31,457 nucleotides of DNA, from contig CALGYZ010000002.1 in NCBI GenBank assembly GCA_937934645.1, positions 1 to 31,457 on the forward strand. Reading direction: 5' to 3'. Each line of letters opens with the position of its first letter. The first letter of the stretch is position 1. The translations under genes were made by a program, and so were the position numbers. Source of the DNA: an uncultured Bacillaceae bacterium (GTDB taxonomy: Bacteria; Bacillota; Bacilli; Bacillales; Caldibacillaceae). The notes beneath the pieces are model-generated. The model worked only from the letters and a program-made list of their open reading frames with translations. It ran no database searches and was not told the DNA's origin. Positions 7,824 to 15,711 of this stretch are shown one piece after another.

Positions 7824-8251
7824 CGTTCATTTTCCTCCTTCAGACCTTTCCAGATGAGAAAGGAAACAATAAATATGATCACAAATGCTGTCAGTGCCAA
7901 TAACGGAATAGTAATAAAGCCAAACCAGTTAATAAATTCCCCTGTGCAATTTTGACCGCAAAACAGTGCATCTTCACCTGACCGGGGAAATTTTTGCAAA
8001 TAATAGTGGTAAATTGAAATCACAGCCCCGGTTCCGGAAAGAGCCATGGAATAAAGGCTTACGTTCCAGTCTTTTTTGACATATCCGGTTGCGAGGATAA
8101 TCACCAGCGGATACATAAAAATGCGCTGGAACCAGCATAAATCACACGGGACAAAGTTTCTTATTTCCGAAAAATACAAGCTTCCGGATACGGCGATGAC
8201 AGATACAGCCCAGCTGAAAAACAGCAAAAAGTCGGCTTTTTTCTCCGTCAA
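7820..8251 (-). CDS. bdbC: Disulfide bond formation protein, DsbB/BdbC family
   Basis: This is a four-helix membrane thiol-disulfide oxidoreductase that reoxidises a secreted thiol oxidase and passes electrons to quinone. Both cysteine pairs are visible: Cys36-Asp-Leu-Cys39 in VPCDLCWFQRIFMYP and Cys98/Cys102 in FCGQNCTG. Four hydrophobic segments and 143 aa match B. subtilis BdbB/BdbC. It starts at TTG, with AAAGGAG about 10 nt upstream. The 4-nt overlap with the following thioredoxin gene and the lack of a promoter between them indicate one operon. Confidence 0.9.
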   Translation of the reverse strand: MTEKKADFLLFFSWAVSVIAVSGSLYFSEIRNFVPCDLCWFQRIFMYPLVIILATGYVKKDWNVSLYSMALSGTGAVISIYHYYLQKFPRSGEDALFCGQNCTGEFINWFGFITIPLLALTAFVIIFIVSFLIWKGLKEENER

Positions 8252-8311
8252 TCCCCCGACACTCCTTTGTTTTTTTCATAAATTCATAAAACTTGGATAA
8301 ACTCAAAAATA

Positions 8312-8320
8312 ATTGTAGCA
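8312..8320 (-). promoter_or_regulatory. Extended -10 promoter candidate for the thiol-redox operon
   Basis: On the minus strand TGC-TACAAT is an extended -10 element about 60 nt before the bdbC start. No convincing -35 is seen. Confidence 0.35.
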
Positions 8321-8372
8321 TATGATATGCAAATCGTCTTTAAAAATTTCATCATTATGTGACCGCTAAAAG

Positions 8373-8404
8373 GCAATAAAAAAAGGACAGCCAGGAACTG
8401 TCCT
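8373..8404 (-). terminator. Intrinsic terminator of yhdB
   Basis: On the minus strand AGGACAG (8398-8404) pairs with CTGTCCT (8384-8390), followed by a run of seven T. Confidence 0.85.
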
Positions 8405-8435
8405 GAAAAGTGATCGTTTCTTTCGTTTTCACCAG

Positions 8436-8684
8436 TCAGACGGAATGGAAAACTTCCAGCTGCATGCTGCGGGCCCGGTCGTTGGCATAGTCAGCGTATT
8501 GCAGCAATTCAAACAAGTATTTTTCAACGGTTTTTGAGTCATGTTGGAAATAAAATGCATGTAAAAACCGTTCAATTTTTTTCGATAAAAAATCATCCTT
8601 TGTGCGGACCATTAGTATTAGTAAATTATCCCATTCGGAACGGCAGGCGTAGTAAAGCGCCCGGTCATAATCTGCCTTGTTCAT
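8436..8684 (-). CDS. yhdB: YhdB-like small protein
   Basis: This 82-aa soluble protein of unknown function matches the Bacillus YhdB family pattern: N-terminal NKADYDRALYYACRSEWDNLLILMVRTKDDFLSKKIERFLHAFYF in successive blocks, then a variable C-terminus. No catalytic motif is visible. An AAAGGAGGACC ribosome-binding site sits upstream of the ATG, partly inside a short hairpin (8696-8710). It is bounded by its own terminator, so it is probably monocistronic. Its place near spoVR agrees with the B. subtilis order. Confidence 0.68.
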   Translation of the reverse strand: MNKADYDRALYYACRSEWDNLLILMVRTKDDFLSKKIERFLHAFYFQHDSKTVEKYLFELLQYADYANDRARSMQLEVFHSV

Positions 8685-8695
8685 GAAAAAAGGTC

Positions 8696-8710
8696 CTCCT
8701 TTATCAGGAG
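8696..8710 (-). promoter_or_regulatory. Short hairpin covering the yhdB ribosome-binding site
   Basis: On the minus strand CTCCT-GATAA-AGGAG forms a 5-bp stem whose 3' arm is the Shine-Dalgarno core of yhdB. Confidence 0.4.
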
Positions 8711-8792
8711 TTAATCATAGTGTGTGTCGAAACGGACAAATTTTTTCGCAGTAAATCTTGTCAGGAAAAACAGACCGGGGCAGATCTGACCG

Positions 8793-9695
8793 TTACTTAA
8801 ATTGTTCTAATTTACTGAATAAGTCGATGACAAATTGGAAAAAAATTCTTTCCGACGGAGCGAGTTCACGGTTTTTGGGGATGGCTATACCCACCGTCCG
8901 TTTTACTTCGGGAAAGGAAATGGGAATTTTTTTTGTCATCGGGGGGATGTTATTAAAGAGCGTGTTTTCTGGCAAGATACTTACTCCGATTCCCGCTGAG
9001 ACAAGCCCTTTAATCGCATCGATATCTTCGCCTTCCGAAGTGATTTTCGGCTCAAAACCGGCTTCTTTGCAGGCATTGACAGCAATTTTCCGCAAAATAA
9101 ACCCTTCCGAAAATAAAATAAAATCATCATTTTTAAACTCGCTTAAATTAATGTGATCCCGTCCTGCTAAAGGATGATTTGCCGGAACCAATGCGAAAAA
9201 TCTTTCGGAAAATAAAATCCGTACATGAAGATCACGGTCATCCAGCGGGACGGGGCCGATGAAGGAAATATTGATATCACCGCTTTTTACGGCATTGCTT
9301 AAATAGGAATAGGAGCCCTGACGCAACTGGAAACTGACGTTCGGAAATTTTGTTTTAAAATTTGAAATGATCTTCGGTAATAAATAATTTGCAAAACTGG
9401 ACGGATATCCTATTTTAATTGTTCCTTTCTCAGGATCAAGATATTCATCCACTTTTTCGATCGCCAGGTCAATCGCCTGCAATGCTTTCTTCGTATGATA
9501 TAAAAATGTCTTCCCGATATCGGTTAAACGTAAATTTCTGCCGACCCGTTCAAACAATTTTACTCCCAGTTCATCCTCCAATTTGGAAATTTGCAAACTG
9601 ACGGCAGATTGGGCAACATGGAGGTTTTCCGCAGCTTCAGTCATATGTTCCCGTTCTGCCACTTCAACAAAATAACGTAACTGCCGCAGCTCCAA
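8793..9695 (-). CDS. LysR family transcriptional regulator, GltC-like
   Basis: An N-terminal winged helix-turn-helix (residues about 1-60, with AENLHVAQSAVSLQISKLE as the recognition region) is followed by a LysR substrate-binding domain. The sequence follows B. subtilis GltC closely as I remember it: MELRQLRYF at the N-terminus, KALQAIDLAIEKVDEYLDP in the linker helix, EGEDIDAIKGLVSAGIG and the C-terminal FPEVKRTVGIAIPKNRELAP, and both are 300 aa. GltC activates glutamate synthase genes gltAB and responds to 2-oxoglutarate and glutamate. No gltAB lies here; the divergent neighbour is spoVR. The start is TTG with AAGGGGAG (9703-9710) 7 nt upstream. It could be a paralogue with another target. 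Confidence 0.85.
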   Translation of the reverse strand: MELRQLRYFVEVAEREHMTEAAENLHVAQSAVSLQISKLEDELGVKLFERVGRNLRLTDIGKTFLYHTKKALQAIDLAIEKVDEYLDPEKGTIKIGYPSSFANYLLPKIISNFKTKFPNVSFQLRQGSYSYLSNAVKSGDINISFIGPVPLDDRDLHVRILFSERFFALVPANHPLAGRDHINLSEFKNDDFILFSEGFILRKIAVNACKEAGFEPKITSEGEDIDAIKGLVSAGIGVSILPENTLFNNIPPMTKKIPISFPEVKRTVGIAIPKNRELAPSERIFFQFVIDLFSKLEQFK

Positions 9696-9889
9696 TTCTC
9701 TTCTCCCCTTTATTCATATAAAATTTCGATAGGTTTTATTTATATAATATAATGTTTGAATCAATTTTTTAAATGATCAGCTTGGAAATTAATCCGCCCG
9801 TTTTTATCATCAATTTCCTGGTAAGTTCATAAATTGAAATAAAACAGGGACAGTTAAGTGTGCGATACTTTTTACGGGGAGGCTGAACC

Positions 9890-11311
9890 ATGAATCAGGA
9901 AGAATGCCTCAAACTGGAGCGGGCGATTGCGGAAATAACCGAAATCGCCGAAGGATTCGGTTTGGATTTTTATCCGATGAGGTATGAAATTTGTCCGGCT
10001 GATATTATTTATACATTCGGGGCATACGGCATGCCGACACGGTTTTCCCATTGGAGTTTTGGCAAACGGTACTTTAAAATGAAACTTCATTATGATTTGG
10101 GTTTGAGTAAAATTTATGAACTCGTCATCAATTCCAATCCGTGTTATGCATTTTTACTTGATTCAAATTCGCTCATTCAGAATAAATTAATTGTTGCCCA
10201 CGTTTTGGCACATTGTGATTTCTTTAAAAACAATGTACGTTTTAAAAATACGAAGCGGGATATGGTTGAAAGTATGGCTGCAACTGCAGAACGCATCCGT
10301 CGGTATGAAAAAGAGTACGGTAGAAAAGAAGTGGAGTCTTTTCTGGATGCTGTCCTTTCAATCGAAGAACATATTGATCCTTCCCTTTTACGCCCGACTT
10401 TGGACTGGACGATGGATGATGTCGAATACGAAGAAGAGGAGGAACAAACACCCGTGACTCCTTATGATGATTTATGGTCATTGGATTACCGAAAGCAACC
10501 GAAAAAGCCGAAAACAAGGAAGAAAATAAAAAAATTCCCGCCGCAGCCGGAAAAAGATTTGCTGTTATTTATAGTACATTACAGCCGCGAACTGGAAGAA
10601 TGGCAAAGGGATATTATTACGATGATCCGGGAAGAAATGCTATATTTTTGGCCGCAGCTGGAAACGAAAATAATGAACGAAGGATGGGCTTCATACTGGC
10701 ATCAGCGGATTTTGCGGGAAATGGATTTATCGAGTGACGAAGCGATTGAATTTGCCAAATTAAATGCCAATGTTCTCCAGCCTTCGAAAACTTCGATTAA
10801 TCCGTACTACCTGGGACTGAAAATATTTGAAGATATTGAAGAAAGATACAATAATCCGACGGAAGAAATGAAAAGGATGGGAGTAAAACCGGGTTCGGGA
10901 CGGGAAAAAATATTCGAAGTCCGTGAACTGGAATCCGACCAGTCATTTTTGCGCAATTATTTGACGAAGGAGCTTGTGATGCGGGAAGATATGTATTTAT
11001 TTCAAAAGCAGGGAAGGGAATACAAAGTAGTAGATAAAGATTGGGAAAATGTCCGCGATCATTTGGTCAATATGCGTGTAAATGGCGGCTTTCCGTATAT
11101 AACCGTGGATGATGGGGATTATATGCGGAACGGGGAATTATATTTAAAGCATCACTATGAAGGAATTGAATTGGATATAAAATATTTGGAAAAAGTCCTT
11201 CCGTATATTTACCGTTTGTGGGGAAGGACGGTCCATATCGAGACGGTTGTAGAAGATAAACCGATTTTGTTCAGTCATGACGGAAGGAATGTACAGAGAA
11301 AATATTTATAA
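9890..11311 (+). CDS. spoVR: SpoVR family protein (spore cortex)
   Basis: SpoVR is a mother-cell sporulation protein affecting spore cortex formation in B. subtilis; its biochemical role is not settled. The 473-aa product matches the family in length (about 468 aa in B. subtilis) and in signature stretches: HVLAHCDFFKNNVRF (about residue 105), EGWASYWHQRILREM (about 265), NPYYLGLKIFEDIEERY (about 305), ESDQSFLRNYLTKELV (about 345) and the C-terminal EGIELDIKYLEKVLPY. GGGGAGG lies 9 nt before the ATG. An isolated CATAAATT at 9828-9835 resembles a sigma-E -10 element, but I find no matching -35. It is divergent from the GltC-like gene across 194 bp. Confidence 0.93.
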   Translation: MNQEECLKLERAIAEITEIAEGFGLDFYPMRYEICPADIIYTFGAYGMPTRFSHWSFGKRYFKMKLHYDLGLSKIYELVINSNPCYAFLLDSNSLIQNKLIVAHVLAHCDFFKNNVRFKNTKRDMVESMAATAERIRRYEKEYGRKEVESFLDAVLSIEEHIDPSLLRPTLDWTMDDVEYEEEEEQTPVTPYDDLWSLDYRKQPKKPKTRKKIKKFPPQPEKDLLLFIVHYSRELEEWQRDIITMIREEMLYFWPQLETKIMNEGWASYWHQRILREMDLSSDEAIEFAKLNANVLQPSKTSINPYYLGLKIFEDIEERYNNPTEEMKRMGVKPGSGREKIFEVRELESDQSFLRNYLTKELVMREDMYLFQKQGREYKVVDKDWENVRDHLVNMRVNGGFPYITVDDGDYMRNGELYLKHHYEGIELDIKYLEKVLPYIYRLWGRTVHIETVVEDKPILFSHDGRNVQRKYL

Positions 11312-11314
11312 TAG

Positions 11315-11343
11315 GAAGGATCCGCAAATTAAGCGGATCCTTC
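11315..11343. terminator. Hairpin between spoVR and the MFS gene
   Basis: An 11-bp perfect stem pairs GAAGGATCCGC (11315-11325) with GCGGATCCTTC (11333-11343). It overlaps the last codons and stop of the MFS gene. T-runs after it are poor on both strands, so termination efficiency is doubtful. Confidence 0.55.
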
Positions 11344-12498
11344 AACATTTTTCAACCGGTAACGATAAAAGAAATATAAGGACAATGCAATAGTTGAAAG
11401 GAAAATACCGGAAATATACGGCAGGTTAAGATGGATTGAAAATAACATACCGCCCAGAGGGGGACCGATAATCCGCCCGAGGGAATCAAAGGATGATAAA
11501 AGCCCGGTGACCGTACCATGTCCGGTATTTGATGCTTTGGTAAGGAGTGCAGAAACCGCAGGCCGGATTACGCTGTTTCCAATACCGAATACTGATAAAT
11601 AAAGGGCAGCCGTGAAAAAACTATCAACAAACAGAAGAAGGAAAAATCCGGCAGCCGACAGGATAATTCCGCTTTGAATGATTTTTCCTTCACCGAATTT
11701 CTTGACCAGCGGTCCGAGCAAACCGCCTTGGACAACAGCACCCACGAGCCCCATGATCATAAAAATATAACCGATTTCCTTTGTACCAAGACCTGCTCTT
11801 TCTGCCGTGAAATAAGCAAAAGTGGCTTCCAGTCCGGCAAGGGAAACGGAAACAAAAAACTGCAGGATAAATAAAAAAGCATTTGTACCTTGGAAATGGC
11901 TCCACCGCGATTGTTTTGCCGATTCTTCCATCGCGGCCGGATCTTTCTGGAGGGATTCCTTTAATAAAAAGACAACAAGCAATAATGTGAAAAGGGATGA
12001 GAACCCGGCGACATAAAAAGGTAATGACAGGCTTTTGGCAGAAAAAATACCGCCGATGGCCGGGCCGAATATGAATCCTAGGCCGACCGCCGCACCGATT
12101 ATACCCATTCCTTTACTCCGGTTTTCCGGTGAAGTAGTATCTGCAACATATGCCATTGTAGCCGGCATATTTGCCGACGATAACAGGCCGCCGATAATGC
12201 GGGCGGCAAATAATACCCAGAGTTTTTGGGCAATGGCCATTAAAAAGAATGAGAACGAAAGCCCGATAATACCGAGAATTAAAACGGGCTTTCTGCCGAT
12301 CCGGTCGGACACTCTTCCCCAAAAAGGGGAAAACAAGAGTTGCATGAGGGAATACACTGCCATTAAAAGTCCCAGTTCAAAGGGACTTGCCCCCAGATCT
12401 TCAGCATAAAAAGGAAGGACGGGAATGATAATACCGAATCCGACCATGACGAAAAACATTACGAGAAAAAGTACCGGTAAAGCTTTTTTATTTTCCAT
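11329..12498 (-). CDS. MFS drug/H+ antiporter-like exporter (12 TM, TetA/Bmr group)
   Basis: This is an inner-membrane major facilitator. Motif A is seen between helices 2 and 3 (WGRVSDRIGRKPV), and the antiporter motif C in helix 5 (GLGFIFGPAIGG), which marks drug/proton exporters. About 12 hydrophobic helices fill the 389 residues. Several in-frame starts exist: TTG at 12516 would add six residues, but ATG 12498 has GAGAGAGG about 8 nt upstream and is preferred. It lies 33 bp downstream of cardiolipin synthase on the same strand without a terminator, so the two probably share a transcript. Substrate unknown. Confidence 0.88.
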   Translation of the reverse strand: MENKKALPVLFLVMFFVMVGFGIIIPVLPFYAEDLGASPFELGLLMAVYSLMQLLFSPFWGRVSDRIGRKPVLILGIIGLSFSFFLMAIAQKLWVLFAARIIGGLLSSANMPATMAYVADTTSPENRSKGMGIIGAAVGLGFIFGPAIGGIFSAKSLSLPFYVAGFSSLFTLLLVVFLLKESLQKDPAAMEESAKQSRWSHFQGTNAFLFILQFFVSVSLAGLEATFAYFTAERAGLGTKEIGYIFMIMGLVGAVVQGGLLGPLVKKFGEGKIIQSGIILSAAGFFLLLFVDSFFTAALYLSVFGIGNSVIRPAVSALLTKASNTGHGTVTGLLSSFDSLGRIIGPPLGGMLFSIHLNLPYISGIFLSTIALSLYFFYRYRLKNVEGSA

Positions 12499-12531
12499 TT
12501 TTCTAACCTCTCTCAATTCAATATCAAAGGT

Positions 12532-13980
12532 TTATAAAATCGGTGATAATAACCGCGAGATCGATTCTTTGAAACGGACGGACACGGGGCGTTTCAAATA
12601 TTGGTAATAAGTCAGCCTGCGTGATACTTTGACGTCTTCATTAAATATCCGGACTAATTTTTTGGCTGTTGGTATATGATAAATAAAAGCATTGACTTCA
12701 AAGTTTAACCTGAAGCTCCGCACATCGATATTTGCCGTTCCGACGGAAGCCGTATTTTCATCAATCACAATCATCTTTGCGTGAATAAAACCATTGTCAT
12801 AAATGTATACATTTGCCCCGGCCTTAAGCAATTCACCGATATAGGACATTGTTGCCCAATAGACAAACATATGGTCCGGCTTATTGGGGATCATGATGTT
12901 CACATCCACGCCGGATAATATGGCAATTCGCAACGCATCCAAAATGCTTTCATCAGGAATAAAGTAGGGAGTTTGAATATAAATCGATTTTTTTGCCGAT
13001 AAGATCATTTTAATGTATCCGTATTTTATATACTCCCATACAGAGTCGGGACCGCTCGTGACAATTTGAACGGGAATATTTCCGCGCGGTTCAATAGCAG
13101 GAAAATATTTCTCGTCATAGTAGATGTCATTCCGGGATGATGCTTGGTTCCAGTCCAGAATAAAACGTATTTGTGTTGCATGAACGGCGCTACCGGTAAT
13201 TCTTAAATGCGTATCACGCCAATATCCGAACTTTTTGTTCAGTCCCAAGTATTCATCTCCGACGTTAAATCCGCCGACATAGGCAATTTTTCCGTCGATG
13301 ATAACCAACTTGCGATGATTACGGAAATTGATTCGCAAATTCACAAACGGAATTTTGGAAGGGAAGAAAACTTCGACTTCTCCCCCCGCATTGATCAATT
13401 TATTAAAAGACCGTTTTTTAATGCGCCGCGAGCCCATTTCATCGTACAGAATCCGCACTTTAACGCCTTCTCTCGCTTTTTCCGTCAATAAATCGATTAA
13501 TTTTTGTCCTAATTTATCATCTCGGAAAATATAATATTGTAAATGAATGTTACGCTTCGCTTCTTTAATATCACGGATCAGCGAATCAAATTTATCTTTT
13601 CCGTCGATAAAAATTTCCACATCATTATCTTGAGTAAGGAGAGCGTTATTATTTTTCAAGAACAAATAAATGAGATCGCGGTGAAGCTTCATTTCTTCTG
13701 TGGCGTATTCATATTTTCCATCGGTAATCTGAATAATCTGGTTTTGGATTAAACCTTTTAAACCTATTTTTTCCAGATCTCCCCACTTAAATAAGTTTTT
13801 TCCTTTTAAATTCTGTCCGAAAATTAAGTAGAGAATAAAACCGAGAAGCGGCACAAAAAAGAGCACCAGAAGCCAAGCCCATGTCGCCCTCGGATCTCGC
13901 CGTTCGAGGAAAACAACTACTGCTGCCAAAATCATGTTTAAAATGAAAATAAGGCTGACAAAGAGCGATAACAGATTCAT
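12532..13980 (-). CDS. cls: Cardiolipin synthase
   Basis: This membrane phospholipase-D-superfamily enzyme condenses phosphatidylglycerol into cardiolipin. Two N-terminal transmembrane helices (about residues 3-25 and 33-54) precede a pair of PLD domains. Each has a complete HKD motif: His222, Lys224, Asp229 in HRKLVIIDG and His400, Lys402, Asp407 in HAKMIVIDEN. The 482-aa length is standard for ClsA/YwnE-type enzymes. Minus-strand GGGAG precedes the ATG. Which of several Bacillus cls paralogues it is cannot be told here. An exporter gene follows in the same direction. Confidence 0.93.
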   Translation of the reverse strand: MNLLSLFVSLIFILNMILAAVVVFLERRDPRATWAWLLVLFFVPLLGFILYLIFGQNLKGKNLFKWGDLEKIGLKGLIQNQIIQITDGKYEYATEEMKLHRDLIYLFLKNNNALLTQDNDVEIFIDGKDKFDSLIRDIKEAKRNIHLQYYIFRDDKLGQKLIDLLTEKAREGVKVRILYDEMGSRRIKKRSFNKLINAGGEVEVFFPSKIPFVNLRINFRNHRKLVIIDGKIAYVGGFNVGDEYLGLNKKFGYWRDTHLRITGSAVHATQIRFILDWNQASSRNDIYYDEKYFPAIEPRGNIPVQIVTSGPDSVWEYIKYGYIKMILSAKKSIYIQTPYFIPDESILDALRIAILSGVDVNIMIPNKPDHMFVYWATMSYIGELLKAGANVYIYDNGFIHAKMIVIDENTASVGTANIDVRSFRLNFEVNAFIYHIPTAKKLVRIFNEDVKVSRRLTYYQYLKRPVSVRFKESISRLLSPIL

Positions 13981-14177
13981 ACAAATCTCCCGTCAAAATA
14001 TTTTTGTAGTCTCTATTATAATAACGTCTTTTTGAAAAAATGAAAAATAATTGGCAAATAAGCAAATGTATTCAGCAAAGAGGAATTTGTACAAAACAGA
14101 AAAAATAAGTATTAGAGACAAATTAATAAACAATTCTAAATATATTTAAAATTCCGGTTTAATTTTTTGTTAAAATT

Positions 14178-14186
14178 TGCTATAAT
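14178..14186 (+). promoter_or_regulatory. Extended -10 promoter of the histidine kinase gene
   Basis: TGC-TATAAT is a full extended -10 element. The -35 position (14158-14163, TTTAAT) is weak. The leader would be about 100 nt. Confidence 0.6.
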
Positions 14187-14200
14187 ACACTTAATTCTTT

Positions 14201-14224
14201 ACATTAACATGTTATTATTAATGT
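14201..14224 (+). repeat. Inverted repeat in the kinase leader
   Basis: ACATTAA (14201-14207) and TTAATGT (14218-14224) are perfect 7-bp arms around a 10-nt centre, just downstream of the predicted start site. This could be an operator or an RNA hairpin. Confidence 0.5.
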
Positions 14225-14291
14225 ATAGCAATTTGGTAGGAATTACACTGAACCCATAAAACATTTATATAGAAAATGGGGTTGAGTTACC

Positions 14292-15386
14292 ATGGATACG
14301 ATTTACAGCAATCACATAGATCGTAAAAACGATGACAGGAACATACATGTTTTTAGTGAAACATTGCATATACTATCCCGGACGTTTAACAGCATGATTA
14401 TCAGAAGCTCGATTGACGGAATTATTCATTTCGTTTCTTCCAATATAAAAAAGTTTCTCGGTTATGATGCGGATGATTTCGTCGGAAGAAAGCTTTCCGA
14501 TTTTCTCCATGAAAAAGACAAAAGTAAATTTTTAAATTCATTTTGCTTATTGTCCCAAGATGATAATGATGACAGCAGTCTGACTCTCCGGGTAAAAAAA
14601 AGGGACGGCTTATTCCTCTGGATGGACTTAAAAATGAAGATGCTGAAAGATCTTCACCAAAGACCCGTTGAATATATCTACATTATTCAGGAAATCCCTG
14701 TAGATAATGATGAAAATCTGCTGGAAAACGATAAGTTGTCATTGATCGGTCAGCTGGCGGCGGGAATTGCCCATGAAATCAGGAATCCGCTTACGTCAAT
14801 TAAGGGCTTCATCCAGCTTATGAAGTCCGATGACAAGAAGCGTGATGAATACCTGGAAATTATGGAAAATGAAATTGACCGGATCGACAGTATTTCCAAT
14901 GAATTGATGATCTTTGCCAAACCGAATCATTCAAAATACAAATACCATAATTTAAAAGACATTTTCAAAACATGTGTAACGCTTTTGGAAGGTCTTGCAT
15001 TTCAAAAGCAAATAAAAATGGTTCTGGATTATGACGATGAGCCGGTTTGTGTTTATTGCGACGAGCAGAAAATAAAGCAAGTGATTATAAATATTGTTAA
15101 AAATGCCATCGAAGCGATGGATGAACCGGGAAAAATATACATACAAATTGGCAAAAACGGCGATAAAGGCATTCTTTCCATCAGAGATGAAGGATGCGGC
15201 ATACCGCCGGATTTAATTGATAAAATCGGCCAGCCGTTTTTTACGACGAAACAAAATGGTAATGGCTTGGGATTAATGATGTGCTATAAAATCATTGAAG
15301 AACATAAAGGGAAAATTGATGTGCAAAGTGAACTCGGTGTCGGCACCACTTTCCGTATCTTTTTACCTCTAGATCACGTTGAATAA
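14292..15386 (+). CDS. Soluble PAS-domain sensor histidine kinase, sporulation-kinase type
   Basis: A PAS domain (about residues 35-140, with DGIIHFVSSNIKKFLGYD) precedes HisKA and HATPase_c domains. The phosphoacceptor is His161 in AAGIAHEIRNPLTSIKGFIQ, an H-box of the type found in the Bacillus Kin kinases that feed Spo0F. The ATP site has an N-box (QVIINIVKNAIEAM), G1 (DEGCGIP) and G2 (NGNGLGLMMCYKI). There is no transmembrane segment, so it is cytoplasmic, and no response regulator gene adjoins it. At 364 aa with one PAS it is smaller than KinA. I infer a role in the sporulation phosphorelay; the input signal is unknown. A tatA gene follows 30 bp downstream. Confidence 0.87.
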   Translation: MDTIYSNHIDRKNDDRNIHVFSETLHILSRTFNSMIIRSSIDGIIHFVSSNIKKFLGYDADDFVGRKLSDFLHEKDKSKFLNSFCLLSQDDNDDSSLTLRVKKRDGLFLWMDLKMKMLKDLHQRPVEYIYIIQEIPVDNDENLLENDKLSLIGQLAAGIAHEIRNPLTSIKGFIQLMKSDDKKRDEYLEIMENEIDRIDSISNELMIFAKPNHSKYKYHNLKDIFKTCVTLLEGLAFQKQIKMVLDYDDEPVCVYCDEQKIKQVIINIVKNAIEAMDEPGKIYIQIGKNGDKGILSIRDEGCGIPPDLIDKIGQPFFTTKQNGNGLGLMMCYKIIEEHKGKIDVQSELGVGTTFRIFLPLDHVE

Positions 15387-15416
15387 AATTGATCTTTTTC
15401 AGGGGAGGGAAGCCGG

Positions 15417-15596
15417 ATGAACCTTGGCTTTGGCGAAGTTGCCATTATTTTAATCGTTGCATTATTAATTTTCGGTCCCGGGAAACTGCCCAAATTAGGA
15501 AGGGCGGCAGGTGAAACGTTAATGGAATTTAAAAAGGGAATGAAACAAGTGATCGATGATGCGGATGAAGAGAATAAAAAGAAACCGGACGGATAA
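15417..15596 (+). CDS. tatA: Twin-arginine translocase subunit TatA
   Basis: A 59-aa membrane protein forming the protein-conducting part of the Tat pathway. It has a very short N-terminal tail, one hydrophobic helix (VAIILIVALLIFG, residues 8-20), the TatA hinge motif FGPGKLPKLGRAAG and an amphipathic helix (LMEFKKGMKQVIDD) before a charged C-terminus. The ATG is preceded by AGGGGAGGGA (15401-15410) at 6-nt spacing. It is 30 bp behind the kinase gene and ends in its own terminator, so it is probably the last gene of that transcript. No tatC is in the window, so its TatC partner must be encoded elsewhere. Confidence 0.93.
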   Translation: MNLGFGEVAIILIVALLIFGPGKLPKLGRAAGETLMEFKKGMKQVIDDADEENKKKPDG

Positions 15597-15620
15597 TCTC
15601 CTGATCAAGGAGATTTTTTT
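15595..15620 (+). terminator. Intrinsic terminator of tatA
   Basis: AATCTCCT (15595-15602) pairs with AGGAGATT (15608-15615), followed by a run of T. The left arm begins inside the tatA stop codon. Confidence 0.85.
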
Positions 15621-15663
15621 ATGGCAAATAAATGGTGCAGAAAGAAGTTGAATCTCTTATTGC

Positions 15664-15690
15664 TAAAAAACCCCCGCTTAAAGCGGGGGA
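15664..15690 (-). terminator. Intrinsic terminator of the SASP gene
   Basis: On the minus strand CCCCCGCTT (15681-15689) pairs perfectly with AAGCGGGGG (15671-15679) around one unpaired base, followed by six T. A strong GC-rich stem. Confidence 0.92.
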
Positions 15691-15711
15691 GCGAAGCCAT
15701 ATTTATTCAGT

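Larger units (their letters stand above)
13981..14291. other. Divergent intergenic region cls / histidine kinase
   Basis: This 311-bp AT-rich stretch holds no gene that I can support. It contains a minus-strand TATAAT (14015-14020) that may be the cls -10 element, an extended -10 element for the kinase, and a perfect inverted repeat in the kinase leader. Confidence 0.7.

Noticed and set aside
9828..9835. CATAAATT as a sigma-E -10 element for spoVR
   Set aside because: It matches 6 of 8 positions, but no sigma-E -35 lies 14-15 bp upstream. Mentioned only as a weak possibility.
12035..12409. A 124-codon frame opposite the MFS exporter
   Set aside because: It is antisense to a well-supported membrane protein gene, with no ribosome-binding site and no coherent protein pattern.
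14238..14260. Possible sigma-H promoter (AGGAATT) before the histidine kinase
   Set aside because: No GAAT-type -10 at the right distance; the extended -10 TGCTATAAT further upstream is a better promoter.
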